Source of the DNA: Delphinus delphis
Taxonomy: Eukaryota; Chordata; Mammalia; Artiodactyla; Delphinidae
DNA length: 64,000 nucleotides
Assembly (NCBI RefSeq): GCF_949987515.2
Contig: NC_082694.2
Span: forward strand, 73,344,080-73,408,079
Direction: 5' to 3'
Below the pieces are notes generated by a model. That model was not told the DNA's origin. It ran no database searches and was given only the letters and a program-made list of their open reading frames with translations. The position numbers and the translations under genes are program-made. Numbering within the stretch: position 1 is the stretch's first letter; every line of letters begins with the position of its first letter. Shown here piece by piece: positions 11,532 through 21,790 of the stretch.

Positions 11532-11690
11532 CAGAGTCAATAACCTGGATTCAAATATCAGCTGTTCCATTTACCGTCTGTATTGTACTTAACCTTGTTG
11601 TGACTGTTTCTTTCTCTGCAAAATTCAGATAGAAATGCCAACCTTGAGAGGTTGTGATGAGAGTAAGAGGAAATTTGTGCTGCTGAATAG
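11532..11690 (+). mobile_element. MIR SINE
   Basis: 'aacctggattcaaatatcag', 'ccgtctgtattgtacttaac' and 'gagaggttgtgatgagagt' match MIR core and 3' portions in order. Confidence 0.6.
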
Positions 11691-11817
11691 TATGGAATAT
11701 AATACGTATTTTGTAATACGTGTTGTATGAAATATTGGCAACATGAAAGAGCCAGTTAAAAGGGAGGAAATGGAGTTCAAAGCGCAGTAGAAGAATGTAC
11801 TGTTAAAGCAGAAAAAT

Positions 11818-11881
11818 TACATATATATACATATATATGTGCATGTGCATGTGTATATACACACACACACACATACACGTA
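11818..11881. repeat. (TA)n / (CA)n microsatellite
   Basis: Mixed ATAT, TGCATG and ACAC runs immediately before the Tigger-type element. Confidence 0.85.
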
Positions 11882-12111
11882 CAGTTGATCCTGGAACAAT
11901 ATGGGTTTGAGCTGCAGGGGTCCACTTATACATGGATTTTTTTCAATAGTAAATACTATAGTGTTACATGATCCATGTTTGGTTGAATCTGCAGATGCAG
12001 AACCGCAGATAGGAGGAACCACGGATAAGAGGGCTGACTGTAAGATATAGGCAGATTTTGGACTGTGCAGAGAGTCTGCAGCCCCTAATCCCTCCGTGTT
12101 GTTCAAGAGTC
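11882..12111. mobile_element. Tigger-type non-autonomous DNA transposon
   Basis: The left end begins cagttgatcctggaacaat. The right end, read on the minus strand, begins agttgactcttgaacaac. These form the imperfect terminal inverted repeats of a Tc1/mariner-pogo (Tigger) MITE. Inside are the related blocks 'ggtccacttatacatgga', 'tggttgaatctgcagatgca' and 'agggctgactgta'. A TA precedes the left end (gtaCAGTT), but the right-hand TA has decayed. There is no transposase. Confidence 0.75.
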
Positions 12112-12112
12112 A

Positions 12113-12200
12113 ACTCTCATCTCTGTCTCTATCTCTCTCAATCTCTGTCTCTCTATATACATATATTATCTGTATATCTATATCTAATCTCTACATATAA
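12113..12200. repeat. (TCTC)n / (TA)n low-complexity tract
   Basis: TC-rich then TA-rich simple sequence directly after the Tigger-type element. Confidence 0.8.
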
Positions 12201-12708
12201 TGAGAAAGATAGAGATGCAGAGAAGCAGGAAAAGACAATAACATGGTTGAAGATGTAGGTGAGTTGATTTGATGGGTTTGGAATAGAGAATGGAGAAGAT
12301 GAGGGAGTCTCATCTTGTGGTTTTTATTTTGTCTGTAACATAGAAAGTGAGTAAGGAAGAGTTTAAATATTTGAGGAGGAGGGTAATGGTGTTGAAGAGG
12401 ATGGTGGTTATGTAAAAGAATTCAAAATAAAATGGTATAGTGAGTTGGACAGAGCAGCCCTTACTTTTGCAGGCTCAGAAGTTTAATGTTATCATTATGT
12501 GAGAACAGTTCTATCCTTCAGAGATATCACAGTAACGAGTTGTTGAAGACATATCTAAACAAGGAAACTATTAATATGTATTGAGAAATAAGATGGTCAC
12601 AAGCAGAGAAGTTAGAACCCATGTGGGCATGACCAGCTCCTTGTGGTAGCAAGGCCTACATGGGAAGCCAGATCTCAGTCATGGAACCATAACAGTATGT
12701 TAAAGAAT
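12201..12708. other. unclassified non-coding DNA
   Basis: Purine-rich patches (12360-12410) could be a decayed L2 in antisense, but I cannot support this. Confidence 0.35.
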
Positions 12709-13094
12709 CTCAGAACATATTCTATTTATTTATGTATTTATTTATTTATGTATGTATGTATTTATTTATTTATTTATCTGTGTTGGGTCTTCATTGCTGT
12801 GCACGGGATTTCTCTAGTTGTGGCGAGTGGGGGCTACTCTTCGTTGTGGTACACAGACTTCTCTTGTTGCAGAGTGCGGGCTCTAGGCATGTGGGCTTCA
12901 GTAGTTGTGGCACGTGGGCTCACTAGCTGTGGCTCGTGGGCTCTAGAGCGCAGGCTCAGTAGTTGTGGCGCACGGGATTAGTTGCTCCGCAGCATGAGGG
13001 ATCTTCCCAGACCAGGGCTCGAACCTGTGTCCCCTGCATTGGCAGGCGGATTCTTAACCACTGTGCCACCAGGGAAGTCCTCAGAACATATTCT
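12709..13094 (-). mobile_element. CHR-2 SINE with 15-bp TSD
   Basis: The TSD ctcagaacatattct is perfect at 12709-12723 and 13080-13094. The body (minus strand from 13079) starts with the CHR tRNA-like head and has the longer 3' extension seen also at 18764-19040 (unlike CHR-1). Its A-rich tail has become a (TAAA)n-type microsatellite at 12724-12778 (TTTA on the plus strand). The body is more diverged than the CHR-1 copies. Confidence 0.93.
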
Positions 13095-13656
13095 TTGGCT
13101 AAGGTAGGTTGAAGAACACTCTTTGCACTTCCAGGGAAGGTCGTGCCAGTGGGACCTGAACATTCTCCCCCAACTCCTGCCCAGGGGGACACGAGCAGCA
13201 TTGGTCTTTCCTGTTATCTTTCCACTGAGCTTTCATGGGACCAATGCTCCTTCTAGGCTTTCCTAGATATGTTAATATATTCAGTTACTATCTTGATAGA
13301 ATTAAATTGGCCTGGAAACCTTTCTTTTGCTTTTTGGTAGGTTTTCATATCTCTAGTTTATTAATCATCTATTGATTTATTATTTAACTTATGAACAAGT
13401 ACTAGAAGAAGAGTTTCACTGTTTTCCCAAATTACTGGAATAACGGAGCCCTGCTATTCTTGAGCTTAGGAAGAACATACATTTTAAGAAGCTCCTCCAA
13501 GAAGATATTCTAGGATGCATGATTAGTAATTATAAAACAGGAAAATATGGGTATATATCATCCAGAAATTTTGTCATGTCCTACTGTGTTTGGAAATCCT
13601 AAGGTTGTGAAGTAAGCAAGGGTAAAGCCAATAGTGAGAGAAGACTATTCATTCAG
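13095..13656. other. unclassified non-coding DNA
   Basis: No coding or repeat feature recognised. Confidence 0.45.
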
Positions 13657-13933
13657 AAAGACTGTGGCATGGATATATATACACTACCAAGCTTAAAATA
13701 GATAGCTAGTGGGAAGCAGCCACATAGCACAGGGATATCAGCTCAGCTTGGTGCTTTGTGACCACCTAGAGGGGTGGGATAGGGAGGGTGGAGGGAGGGA
13801 GATGCAAGAGGGAAGAGATATGGGGACATATGTATATGTATAACTGATTCACTTTGTTATAAAGCAGAAACTAACACACCATTGTAAAGCAATTATACTC
13901 TGATAAAGATGTTAAAAAAAAAAAAAAGACTGT
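13657..13933 (+). mobile_element. L1 3'-end insertion (5'-truncated) with TSD
   Basis: The L1 3'UTR (phrases 'aaaatagatagctagtggga' and 'cctagaggggtgggatag') ends in a poly-A tail at 13914-13927. The TSD aaagactgt occurs at 13657-13665 and 13925-13933. Only about 260 bp of the element inserted, with no coding sequence. It is well conserved, so comparatively recent. Confidence 0.92.
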
Positions 13934-14641
13934 CACTCTTCTGCTTACTGCTTTTGTGATTAGGATTTAATCTATTGCCTAAAAAGCCCCTTCATCCAAA
14001 TACTGTAATGTGGTATCCTTTATAATTTGCTCTCTAGTAATAGCTCTAAGATTTTCCTAATAGCATGATTAAGGGCTTTTTCCATCCAGGGTTTGAGTGT
14101 AGGGTTATTGGTTCCCCAGTTGTACCTAGTTCTGAGTCAGTGTTATTTCCCTTATTTATAAACCTTCATTCTTCCTTTAATTTTCAGGTCATAATGTAAT
14201 GAATAATCCACGTGGTTATCAACAGTGATACACAGGGATACAATTGGGAATAATAGTGCTAGACATGTTAATGGAGAGATGAACTCACTCTACAGAATTC
14301 TAGGTATCAGTAATTGTTCAGTCACTTCAACCACCATAGGAGAGAACAGAATCTAGAGTCATCTCTCCATTGCAACTTCAGGAAGTCTTTTATGGATCCT
14401 GGCTTTCTTAGAGAGCTATGCTACAATTTAAGAAAGAATTACCTTAAAGTTCTGGGGAAGACATTTTTCTGTTTGAAAATGTGTGTCCCAGAGGTGGCTA
14501 ATAATTGGGTGTGTAATTAAAAGAGAAACTCTCACTTACAACTAGATTCTTCCCAGACCTTAGCTCTTAATAACACATGCTCTTTGGATGATGATGGCTC
14601 ACATTATAGGATTTCTCTATGAAATGGAACCCCCAAATCTA
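13934..14641. other. unclassified non-coding DNA
   Basis: Left flank of the polypyrimidine tract. No gene or named repeat. Confidence 0.45.
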
Positions 14642-15106
14642 TCTTTCTTTCTTTCTTTCTCTCTCTCTCCCTTTCTTTCTTTCTCTCTCTCTCCCTTTCT
14701 TTCTTTCTTTCTCTCTCCCTTTCTTTCTTGCTTTCTTTCTATCCTTTTTCTTCCTTCCTTCCTTCTTTCCTTCCTTCCTTCATTCCCTTCCCTTCCCTTC
14801 CTTTCCCTTCCCTTCCCTTCCCTTCCCCTCCCTTCCCTGCCCTGCCCTGCCCTTCCCTTCCTTCCTTCCTCCCTCCCTCTCTCTTTCTTTCCTCCTTCCT
14901 TTCTTTCTTTCCTTCTTTTTCTTTCTTCCTTTCTTTTCCCTTCCCTTCCTTCCCCTCCTTCCTTCCGTCCTCTCTCTTTCTTTCCTTCTTTCTTTCTTTC
15001 CTCCTTCCTTCCTTCCTTCCTTCCTTCCTTCCTTTCTTTCTTTCTTTCTTTCTCTCTCTTTCTTTTCTTTCTTTCTTTCTTTCTTTCCTTCCTTCCTTCC
15101 TTTCTT

Positions 15107-15138
<32 letters not shown>

Positions 15139-15435
15139 CTTCCTTCCTTCCTTCCTTCCTTCCTTTCCCTTCCCTTCTCTTCCTTCCCCTCCTTCCTTCC
15201 TTCCTTCCTCTCTCTCTTTCTTTCTTTCCTCCTTCCTTCCGTCCTTCCTTCCTCCTTCCTTCCTTCCTTCCTTCCTTCCTTCCTTCCTTCCTTCCTTCCT
15301 TCCTTCCTTTCCCTTCCCTTCCCTTCCATTCCCTTCCCTTCCCTTCCCTTCCCTTCCCTTCCTTCCTTCCTTCCTCTCTCTTTCTTTCCTTCTTTCTTTC
15401 TTTCCTCCTTCCTTCCTTCCTTCCTTTCTTTCTTC

Positions 15436-15521
<86 letters not shown>

Positions 15522-15556
15522 TTTCTTTCTTTCTTTTTTTCCTTCCTTCCTTCTTC
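14642..15556. repeat. 915-bp polypyrimidine (TTTC/CCTT/CCCTT) tract
   Basis: The plus strand is almost pure C and T, with only nine purines visible (14730, 14741, 14782, 14839, 14844, 14849, 14967, 15241, 15328). Sub-blocks include CTTT runs, CCCTT runs (14787-14870, 15308-15360), CCTT runs (15002-15035, 15240-15308) and a long near-pure TTTC run (15437-15520). Frames of up to 349 codons on both strands are artefacts of the composition and encode only Ser/Leu/Phe/Pro or Lys/Glu/Arg/Gly. Mirror symmetry makes triplex (H-DNA) formation plausible. Confidence 0.97.
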
Positions 15557-16685
15557 ACACACAGCCCTTCCTTCCCACTCTTCTTCCACTATGAAGTGCA
15601 TCCCTCTGCAGCCATCATGGTTCAATGGATAAAGTGAGTATAATGAAGCCCTGTTCATGCTTTAGGATGTTGAACTCCCCCAAATTATCACTAGAAAGCT
15701 GCTAATCGAACAACACTAAACCTTTGTTAGGATTTCCTGCATTAAGGGAAAGCACCATCTTGATGTAATCAAGCAATGCCTGAACTGGGGAAACCAGAAA
15801 TCAAATATTTATAGGGCTTTGGCTTCTGAATTCAAGTGGTTTAAGGTAGATCTTTAAAGGTGGGATTGATTGGTATTGGGTACAATTTGTAATATACTTG
15901 TGAGATTGGCAGTACAGCAGAGTGAATGTCTTGATAAGTAATCTGTGGTTAATAAGTAAGCTGTTTCCTAGGTGTCACATAAATTGTGGGAAGTTCCTGA
16001 AGCAAAGTGAAATTATTTATTAGGTTACAGCTTCTCTTTTCTGGGCAAAGCTTTCTTGGAACAAACAAATAAGTTATTTTGAGATCAGTGGCCTACAGAC
16101 TTAGCTAAGTCATATTAACACAGATGGTCTCAATTTTAAATTCTCATAAACTGGTTGAAAAGACAAGGTAGCAGAGGAAATACTTAAAGGAGTTGAGGGT
16201 TGGATATACCTCATCAGTTCAGAAGGAAACAAGGTCTTTCAGAAAAGAGTGGTGATAAATACTGATGCAATTTTAGCTACTACTTAGAGAATGGATAAGG
16301 TGTGTCTAGTGGAGATGGTGGAGTATTTCAGCTGGGGTTAATAACATCAGGAAAAGTATGGATGTGAAAATCATGCTCATGCATTCATGGGACTCTGAGG
16401 TGACTTATCTATATGGAGCTATGTTTACTAAGGTCAAGTCCCAATAAATCTCATTATAAAGGGCCAGAATTCTAGATAGGCTGGTTTGAATTAGTAAGAT
16501 TAGCATGAATGGATTGGAAATCTGAGCAACCTTTTGGCCATTTGAGGTCCTGGTGGTAACTTTAAAGAGAAGCAGCCCAATCTGCTGACAGTTATGGGAG
16601 ATTTCAGTAACCTCATGGGACCAAAGAATCCAGTGATACATAGACACTATAATACCCCAAACTTCTCTCAAGCATATACATATTT
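15557..16685. other. unclassified non-coding DNA
   Basis: Right flank of the polypyrimidine tract. No supported gene; the 88-codon minus frame at 16405-16671 has no recognisable features. Confidence 0.45.
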
Positions 16686-17160
16686 TAGAATTTAGATAAA
16701 ATTCACATACTACAAAATCATCATTTTAGTCATTTTAAGATGTACAATTCAGTGGCATTTATTCCATCTACAATGTTGTAAACCTACCCACACTATCTAG
16801 TTCTAAAATATTTCATCGCCTCAAAAGGAAACTCCATGCCCCAATCTCTTCTCCCCTCAGCTTCTGGCAACCACTAATTGCTTTCTGTCTCTGTGGATTT
16901 GCCTATTCTGAATATCTCATAAAAATAGTATCATACAATATCTGACCTTTTGTGTTTGGCCCTTTCCACTTAGCATAATATTTTCAAGTTTCATCTACGT
17001 TGTTGTGTGTATCAGTATTGCATTCTCTTCTAGAGCTGAATAATACTCTGCTGTATGGACATACCACATTTGTTTATCCATTCTCCAGGTGATGGGCATT
17101 TGGATTGTTCCCACCTTTTGCTGTGGGAATATTGCTGTTATGATATTTGTGAACTTGTAC
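16686..17160 (-). mobile_element. old L1 (L1M-type) 3' region
   Basis: In antisense the sequence has the L1M 3' order: 'gtacaattcagtggcattta', then 'ctggcaaccactaattgct', 'acttagcataatattttc' and 'atgggcatttggattgttcc'. The minus-strand frame includes MDKQMWYVHTAEYYSALEEN, the decayed ORF2 C-terminus. No poly-A tail or TSD is recognisable. Confidence 0.8.
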
Positions 17161-17385
17161 ACTTTTTCCCAAGAGTTCTTTAGTTCATGAAAACCGCACC
17201 CCCTCATAATTTTAAGGTATTCCTCACCTAACATTATCACCATCTATATCAGTTAACAAAGACACAGCATGGATGAACTTAATATCAGGATATGCAAAAA
17301 AATTTAGGATGTACATGCCAACTTATTTTTGGTCCTACTAGGTCTCCTCCTGTTTTCCCCTTGAGCGTTCTCATAATCTTTATTA
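17161..17385. other. unclassified spacer between two L1 remnants
   Basis: No repeat or gene recognised. Confidence 0.4.
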
Positions 17386-18081
17386 TTCACATCTACATTT
17401 AAAAAATATTTTATTGGCTTATAGTTGATTTACAGTGTTGTGTTAGTTTCAGGTGTACACAGAGTGACTCAGTTATACATATATATATATTCATTCTTTT
17501 TCAGATTCTTTTCTCATTTAGGTTATCACAGAACATTGAGTAGAGTTCCCTGTGCTATACATTAGGTCCTTGTTGGTTATCTGTCTTATATATAGTAGTG
17601 TGTGTATGTTAATCCCAAGCTCCTGATTTATCCCTCCTACCCACATTTCCCCTTTGGTAACTATAGTTTGTTTTCAATATCTGTAAGTCTGTTTCTGTTT
17701 TGTAAATAAGTTCATTTGTATCATTTTTTAAAATTAGATTCCACATACAAGTGATATCATCTGGTATTTGTCTTTCTTTGTCTGATTTATTTCACTTAGT
17801 ATGATAATCTCTAGGTCCATCTATGTTGCTGCAAATGGCATTATTTCATTCTTTTTTATGGCTGAGTAATATTCCACTGTGTGTATATACCAGATCTTCT
17901 TTATCCATTCATCTGTTGATGGACATTTAGGTTGTTTCCATGTCTTGGCTATTGTAAATAGTGTGGCAATGAATATTGGGGTGCATGTATCTTTTCTGAT
18001 TATGGTTTTCTCCATATATATGCCTAGTAGTGGGATTGCTGGATCATATGATAGTACTATTTTTAGTTTTTTCACATCTAC
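17386..18081 (-). mobile_element. 5'-truncated L1 with 11-bp TSD
   Basis: The element (about 17397-18070) contains the L1 3'UTR and the last part of ORF2. The flanks share ttcacatctac at 17386-17396 and 18071-18081. The L1 starts directly after the first copy and its 5' truncation point abuts the second. The tail is A-rich (T-rich on plus at 17399-17412) rather than a long poly-A. Confidence 0.88.
17821..18070 (-). pseudogene. L1 ORF2 C-terminal remnant
   Basis: The reading frame contains the C-terminal L1 ORF2 phrases FTIAKTWKQPKCPSTDEWI and EYYSAIKKNEIMPFAAT. A TAG at 17821-17823 replaces the Trp codon usual after FAAT. Lacking the endonuclease and reverse transcriptase cores, it cannot be functional. 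Confidence 0.88.
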
Positions 18082-18259
18082 TCTTAAACACTGAATAATC
18101 CAGACACATTAATGATCGGTACTCTCTCTCATGCATAGAGAATTATAAAAATTATAAAGGCCTTGCCTGCATACTAGGGAAAAGATGAAAACATATTCTA
18201 GACTATAGATGATCAAAGGTGACTCTGTTTACTAGATAATTTATGGTAGGTTACAGTTT

Positions 18260-18520
18260 ACATTTAATACAGAATGGCACAAATTTGCCTTATCTGGGAA
18301 GTTCTGACTCTGGAACAATGATGGTCAATGGGAGAGTTCAGGAGAAAAAAATCTGAACCAATTCTAAGGAAACTATTGGAGCTGCTAAAATGTTTGGAGC
18401 ATGAAAGTAATATGATAAAAATAATACTTTGCAAGGTGACTAGTGTGGCAGCCAGATGGATAAATGAGCCAATATTTATGAAGAGTTTAAAAGAGCGTAA
18501 GACAGATAGCATGAATGATA
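18260..18520 (-). mobile_element. possible L2 fragment
   Basis: 'taaaatgtttggagcatgaa', 'agtaatatgataaaaataat' and 'gtgtggcagccagatgg' resemble the antisense L2 block around 'gggagtgacatgatctgatt' and 'cactctggctgctgtg'. The match is weak. Confidence 0.35.
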
Positions 18521-18743
18521 GTAATAACAATCATGCTATATATAACAATCATGCTATAATAATGATATTAATAATTTTGGAGAGGAGGGCAGATAGGAGG
18601 TAGAGAGAACAGTTAGTATATGCAATAATGCATAATAATGCATGACAATAATGCAGATGTAAGGCATTGATGCTTGCCCTAGTGTGTAGGTAACAAGGAA
18701 AAGTAAACCAAGTGCCAAAGCAAGATAAATTAGCAAGTCAGAT

Positions 18744-19072
18744 AAAATGCATGCACTCTTGGTGCTTCCCTGGTGGCACAGTGGTTAAGAATCTGCCTGC
18801 CAATGCAGGGGACACGGGTTTGAGCCCTGGTCTGGGAAGATCCCACATGCCGTGGAACAACTAAGCCCGTGAGCCACAACTACTGAGCGTGCATGTCTGG
18901 AGCCTGTGCTCCACAACGGGAGAGGCCACGACAGTGAGAGGCCTGTGCACTGCGATGAAGAGTGGCCCCCACTCACTGCAACTGTAGAAAGCCCGCGCAC
19001 AGAAACGAAGACCGAACACAGCCAAAAATAAATAAGTTAATTAATTAATTTTTAAAAAATGCATGCACTCTT
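18744..19072 (+). mobile_element. CHR-2 SINE with 17-bp TSD
   Basis: The TSD aaaatgcatgcactctt is perfect at 18744-18760 and 19056-19072. The tRNA-like head and CHR body are followed by the extra 3' segment ending 'cagccaaaaataaataag' and an A/T-rich tail with TTAA repeats. Same subtype as 12709-13094, in the opposite orientation. Confidence 0.93.
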
Positions 19073-19112
19073 TACTTTGCTCACCACAGCATTTATTTGT
19101 TAGCCTTAGGCC

Positions 19113-19252
19113 TGGCTATTCAATGTGTGACAGAGCAACAGCAGTGATTTCATCTGGGAACTTGTTAGAAATGCAGAGTCTCAGGCTCTACCCCAGATGT
19201 ACCAAATCTGAACCTGCATTTTAATAATTTCTCTAGGTGATTTTGTGTCCTG
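19113..19252 (+). mobile_element. MER5A-type hAT-Charlie element
   Basis: 'tcatctgggaacttgttaga', 'aatgcagagtctcaggctc', 'taccccagatgtaccaaat' and 'ctctaggtgattttg' match the MER5A consensus order. The ends are diverged and the TSD is not clear. Confidence 0.8.
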
Positions 19253-21604
19253 ATTAATGAAGTACCTACTTTCAAAATTAAATGTATCCTGGCAGGGGGG
19301 CAGGGGGTTGGTATTTTCTTTTACAGACAAGTTCATTGACTTCATTTATTTGAGATATTGGATGCGTATGGCCCCAACACTTGACATTTCTTAAGCAACT
19401 TCAGAAAAGATAACCTTTTCTTTCCTTCTTCTCTCTCCTATTAATAACAGCATTTAAAAGACTAATTACAACTCTACTTAATAGCCTTCAAAATCTAAAC
19501 TTCCTGTACTTACTTACTCATTGGTTCTATTATTTTTAATCACTCAGAATAGTTTTCCTACAGACCAGTTGTTCAGTAACATTTTTCACTCTCTAGACTT
19601 TTTGAGAATTTGGTAAAACCTATGAAATTCCCTCACAGAAAAATGCGCAGAAACACATGCAAGAATTTTTTCCCCTATGCAACTTATTTTTGCATTGGAA
19701 ATGTATTTCCTTTACATATATTGACTATAAAAATCTTCACAAATATTATTCCTCTCATTTTTCATGCAAAAATAAATGGCTTCTTCCTGGAAAAGGGCAA
19801 ATAAGCCCAAAATGTATAAAATAAACAGAACATAAACCATTTTATTGCTCAGAAGTAAATTTCAATGAGATACCAGCTTTGACATCCAGCTGATTCTGAT
19901 GTTTTTGTTTTGATTCCAACAAGTGTTGAATGCCCTAACTTAACAAAAGTAAGGGTAAGCAGAGTATCACAGTTGCCAGGGCTTGCATTGGAGATGAAAG
20001 TAGGCTTTCTTCAAGGAATAAGAGAATTCTTTAAAACCCTTCAGGTTGAATTCATGTCCCAGTATTTTCTTTCTTTGTCCTCAAGTCATTTAGGCAATCT
20101 TTGGCAAAGTCTGTATCATCGATATTACCTACATCAGCATGAGAGAGTTTATGAATTTATAACCTCTGTGCATCTAACTAAACTTTGAAATTATTGAACG
20201 AACTAACCTCCAAAAAAAATTCTGTGGGGTTTTTGATGTGGTGGTGGTGGTGGTGGTTGTTTCTGTATGTTTGTTTTCAAGGTATAACTGACTTCTGGTT
20301 GCTGAAAAGAAAATAAATTTTTTTTTTAAATTCTCTACTCTTTGCTATAGCCAACAGAAGTGCTTCTTTAAATATTTCATTTTTTAAAGGCACAGTCTTT
20401 GCCCCCAGAGTGGAAACTTAACTTATCCAAGAAAGGTCATAGTTTCGTTTTCTAATTTACTTTCTGCCTCACTTTACCAGCCGTGGTCATAACAATGATG
20501 TCCAGTTATATATTGAACATCTTTGTCAATAAGGTCAAATACAGGCAGCGAGTGAGTTAATGAATGAAGACAAACTTCCTAGTGAAATTGCCTTAAGAGA
20601 TGGATTTTTTACCCTCTCTCTCAAAACAAAGGTTAAATAAAAATAGTATTTGAATTTCATTCAAGAGTTTTAAGAATTCCCCTGGTAAGCCAGATAATTT
20701 CTGTACAGGAGTGATGTTCACTTTCTACTCTAATTTCTTGAAAATTGTCTTAAATGGTGATGATTCAAGATCTGGGGCTGGTAAAGATAACAGTTTGCAT
20801 AACAATAAGACAAGATTTCTTTAAATCAAACTATAAAGTGTCATATATTCATGGTTCTCGAAAGCAGTGAATAACAGTGACTTGTTTCATCAAAACACCA
20901 AATCATATATGTTCTACACATAAAGTGTTGCTTTTCCTGAAAATATGGGGCTATCTGGTGTATCTTGGCTTGCTTTAGAAGAGCCCACATGGTATACAAC
21001 AGGCTGCAAAAGGAAGTCGGGAAAAGCCCTTTATTGCTTGAGAGATGAAGACCTCCTTAAGTGTTTCTGAGCTCCCACACCCAACAACACCCTCCTTCTC
21101 CTCCCACTTCACTCAAGTTCCAAACTCCACCCTCATCACATACATGAAGAATGTTATTTTGTTTGGTTCCTTTATTTCCTACTTTAAAAATCCAAAATCG
21201 TTATTAAAATTTGAAGAAATAAATTACTAATGTTTACATATGGGCAGGTCTTGTCAAGTAATGCAAGAGGCACAATAAAGCAAACTGGTACAACCACAGA
21301 AAGAAAAAGGAAGGTCACGTGGAACCGTCTGTCATTTATCACCTTGAGAAATCCAGGGAGACAAAGTGGAAGATATAAGAATACTCTGTTGAGTTCCTGG
21401 GTATCCTTATAATAATAGCAGTTGCTCCAATTACCTCTCGTGGCGTAATAAGACTTTATGTTCACCGCGTTTTCCTTATCAAAGAAACATTTTACTCACC
21501 GTCAGTCACTGTGAATCTCTAAAACAGCTCACTAAATAGAAAGTCATCTATGACTTATTGAGTCTCTTTAATTAATTTTATTTTATTGCATGATTGTGGA
21601 ACGA
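19253..21604. other. repeat-poor non-coding DNA
   Basis: About 2.3 kb with no named repeat and no convincing exon. It holds a (GGT)n tract (20236-20258). The 92-codon frame at 19910-20188 and the 93-codon frame at 21184-21465 have no recognisable domain. Confidence 0.45.
20236..20258. repeat. (GGT)n trinucleotide repeat
   Basis: About seven consecutive GGT/TGG units. Confidence 0.9.
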
Positions 21605-21790
21605 TTATCCTATACTGTGCTAAGCATGGAACAAGCCTCATCTCATTTAGTACTTAAAACAATTGTCGATATAGGTTCTCTTATCTCCATTTCATAGATG
21701 AAGAAAATGGAGTTCAGGAAAATGAAGGAATGTTCAGGCAGAACTAGGATTGTATTCTAGCTGTATTTTATTTTACAGTCATCATTTCTA
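21605..21790 (-). mobile_element. MIR SINE
   Basis: 'actgtgctaagcatggaac', 'catctcatttagtacttaa', 'ctccatttcatagatgaag' and 'ggcagaactaggattgta' give the antisense MIR order. Ancient. Confidence 0.7.

Noticed and set aside
14588..15658. Open frames of 196 to 349 codons on both strands
   Set aside because: They are produced by the polypyrimidine/polypurine tract. Translations consist almost wholly of Ser/Leu/Phe/Pro or Lys/Glu/Arg/Gly and exist in several frames at once.
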